A stretch of DNA of 64,000 nucleotides, taken from the NCBI RefSeq assembly GCF_003611465.1, contig NZ_RAXV01000018.1, forward strand, positions 1 through 64,000. Reading direction: 5' to 3'. The first letter of the stretch is position 1; each line of letters begins with the position of its first letter. This document shows, in pieces, positions 63,677 to 64,000 of this stretch. The notes under the pieces are model-generated. The model ran no database searches. It worked only from the letters and a program-made list of their open reading frames with translations, and was not told where the DNA came from. This DNA is from Acinetobacter tianfuensis (GTDB lineage: Bacteria > Pseudomonadota > Gammaproteobacteria > Pseudomonadales > Moraxellaceae). The position numbers were made by a program, and so were the translations under genes.

Positions 63677-64000
63677 ATGAAGCCATTCATGGCAGCCGCT
63701 TTAATTGGCAGTATTTTTTTAGTTGGATGTGTTGAAGATAATACGCCTGCGCAAGCATTAAATCCTGAGTTGTATAGTGTTCAAAATGCTTCACAATTAC
63801 AGCAAAAAATAGCAGATTTAAATGTAAAGCTTGCTGATGACTATATGCAAATGAAGCAGATGTATGGTTATGCATTTTCCAATACATTTGCTTTAAATGC
63901 GGATGATTTGAAAACGCTTAATGCTCAGGCAGTAAGTGCGACAGCATTGAAGCCAGTGAAAGAACATTATTGCTCGATGATGAACGGTTATTTTAATGAA
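63677..64000 (+). CDS. Lipoprotein of unknown function, N-terminal part (cut by window edge)
   Basis: The first 108 codons are visible. The N-terminus is a lipoprotein signal: MKPFMAAALIGSIFLVGC with lipobox LVGC (Cys18), followed by an acidic linker and a helical stretch (LQQKIADLNVKLADDYMQMK). No domain recognised in this part. The frame is open to the window end. Confidence 0.75.
   Translation, partial: MKPFMAAALIGSIFLVGCVEDNTPAQALNPELYSVQNASQLQQKIADLNVKLADDYMQMKQMYGYAFSNTFALNADDLKTLNAQAVSATALKPVKEHYCSMMNGYFNE

Overview
The window is chromosomal DNA of a gammaproteobacterium, almost certainly an Acinetobacter (Moraxellaceae). This rests on recognised gene families and orders, not on a database search. 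The main pointers are a tyrA-aroA fusion behind pheA and hisC, the order alaS-lysC-csrA, mrcB with a TPR lipoprotein of LpoP type, a stand-alone gspE, a NUDIX-ThiE fusion protein, a HemP gene under a Fur box, and hisZ-purA. Genes are dense, many are single transcription units, and most end in classical hairpin terminators.

Layout. 1-4100 is a type VI secretion (T6SS) effector island: the end of vgrG, a DUF4123 adaptor, two tandem lipoproteins (probable immunity proteins, the second broken by a stop codon) and a Tle1-type DUF2235 phospholipase. 4290-9325 holds fpr, trmO, a lipoprotein, gspE and a YgiW-like OB-fold protein. 9427-11420 is a QseBC-like two-component system. 11515-18194 holds hemP, the NUDIX-ThiE protein, lpoP-mrcB, nadK, a DUF1315 protein and ybiB. 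18454-25182 holds an acyl-CoA dehydrogenase, a DJ-1/PfpI protein and the aromatic amino acid operon pheA-hisC-tyrA/aroA. 25294-27360 is a small accessory patch of unknown genes flanked by an intact gene and a decayed copy of that gene's 3' end. 27412-34052 holds a YeeE transporter, a hydrolase, yaaA, and a purine uptake/deamination pair (AzgA-type permease plus adenine deaminase) behind an unusually structured leader region. 34089-42497 holds cytochrome b561 between two paralogous small exported proteins, rnhB, csrA-lysC-alaS and an Epd-like dehydrogenase. 42571-49479 holds azlCD with an Lrp regulator, hisZ-purA and two paralogous M48 lipoprotein proteases. 49604-58498 holds slyD, ndh, dacC, an M61 peptidase, an orphan PAAR protein and a DesT/DesC/DesB-like desaturase system. 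58568-64000 holds a HAD phosphatase, a DUF1615 lipoprotein, dusB, a nitronate monooxygenase-like enzyme and the start of a lipoprotein.

How the genes fit together. The first 4 kb reads as a spike-adaptor-immunity-effector module; the PAAR protein 50 kb away could cap such a spike. The aromatic operon carries chorismate to phenylalanine and tyrosine precursors and also shikimate-3-phosphate to EPSP. The permease and deaminase can import adenine and convert it to hypoxanthine. The desaturase, its ferredoxin reductase and the divergent TetR/FabR-type repressor look like a self-contained membrane-fluidity circuit.

The least explained parts are the duplication history of the immunity genes, a possible frameshift at the 5' end of the phospholipase gene, the decayed repeat at 27192-27359, and the leader at 30970-31250, which has a candidate small RNA and a 13-bp perfect inverted repeat. 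No tRNA, rRNA, CRISPR array, insertion sequence or phage gene was seen.
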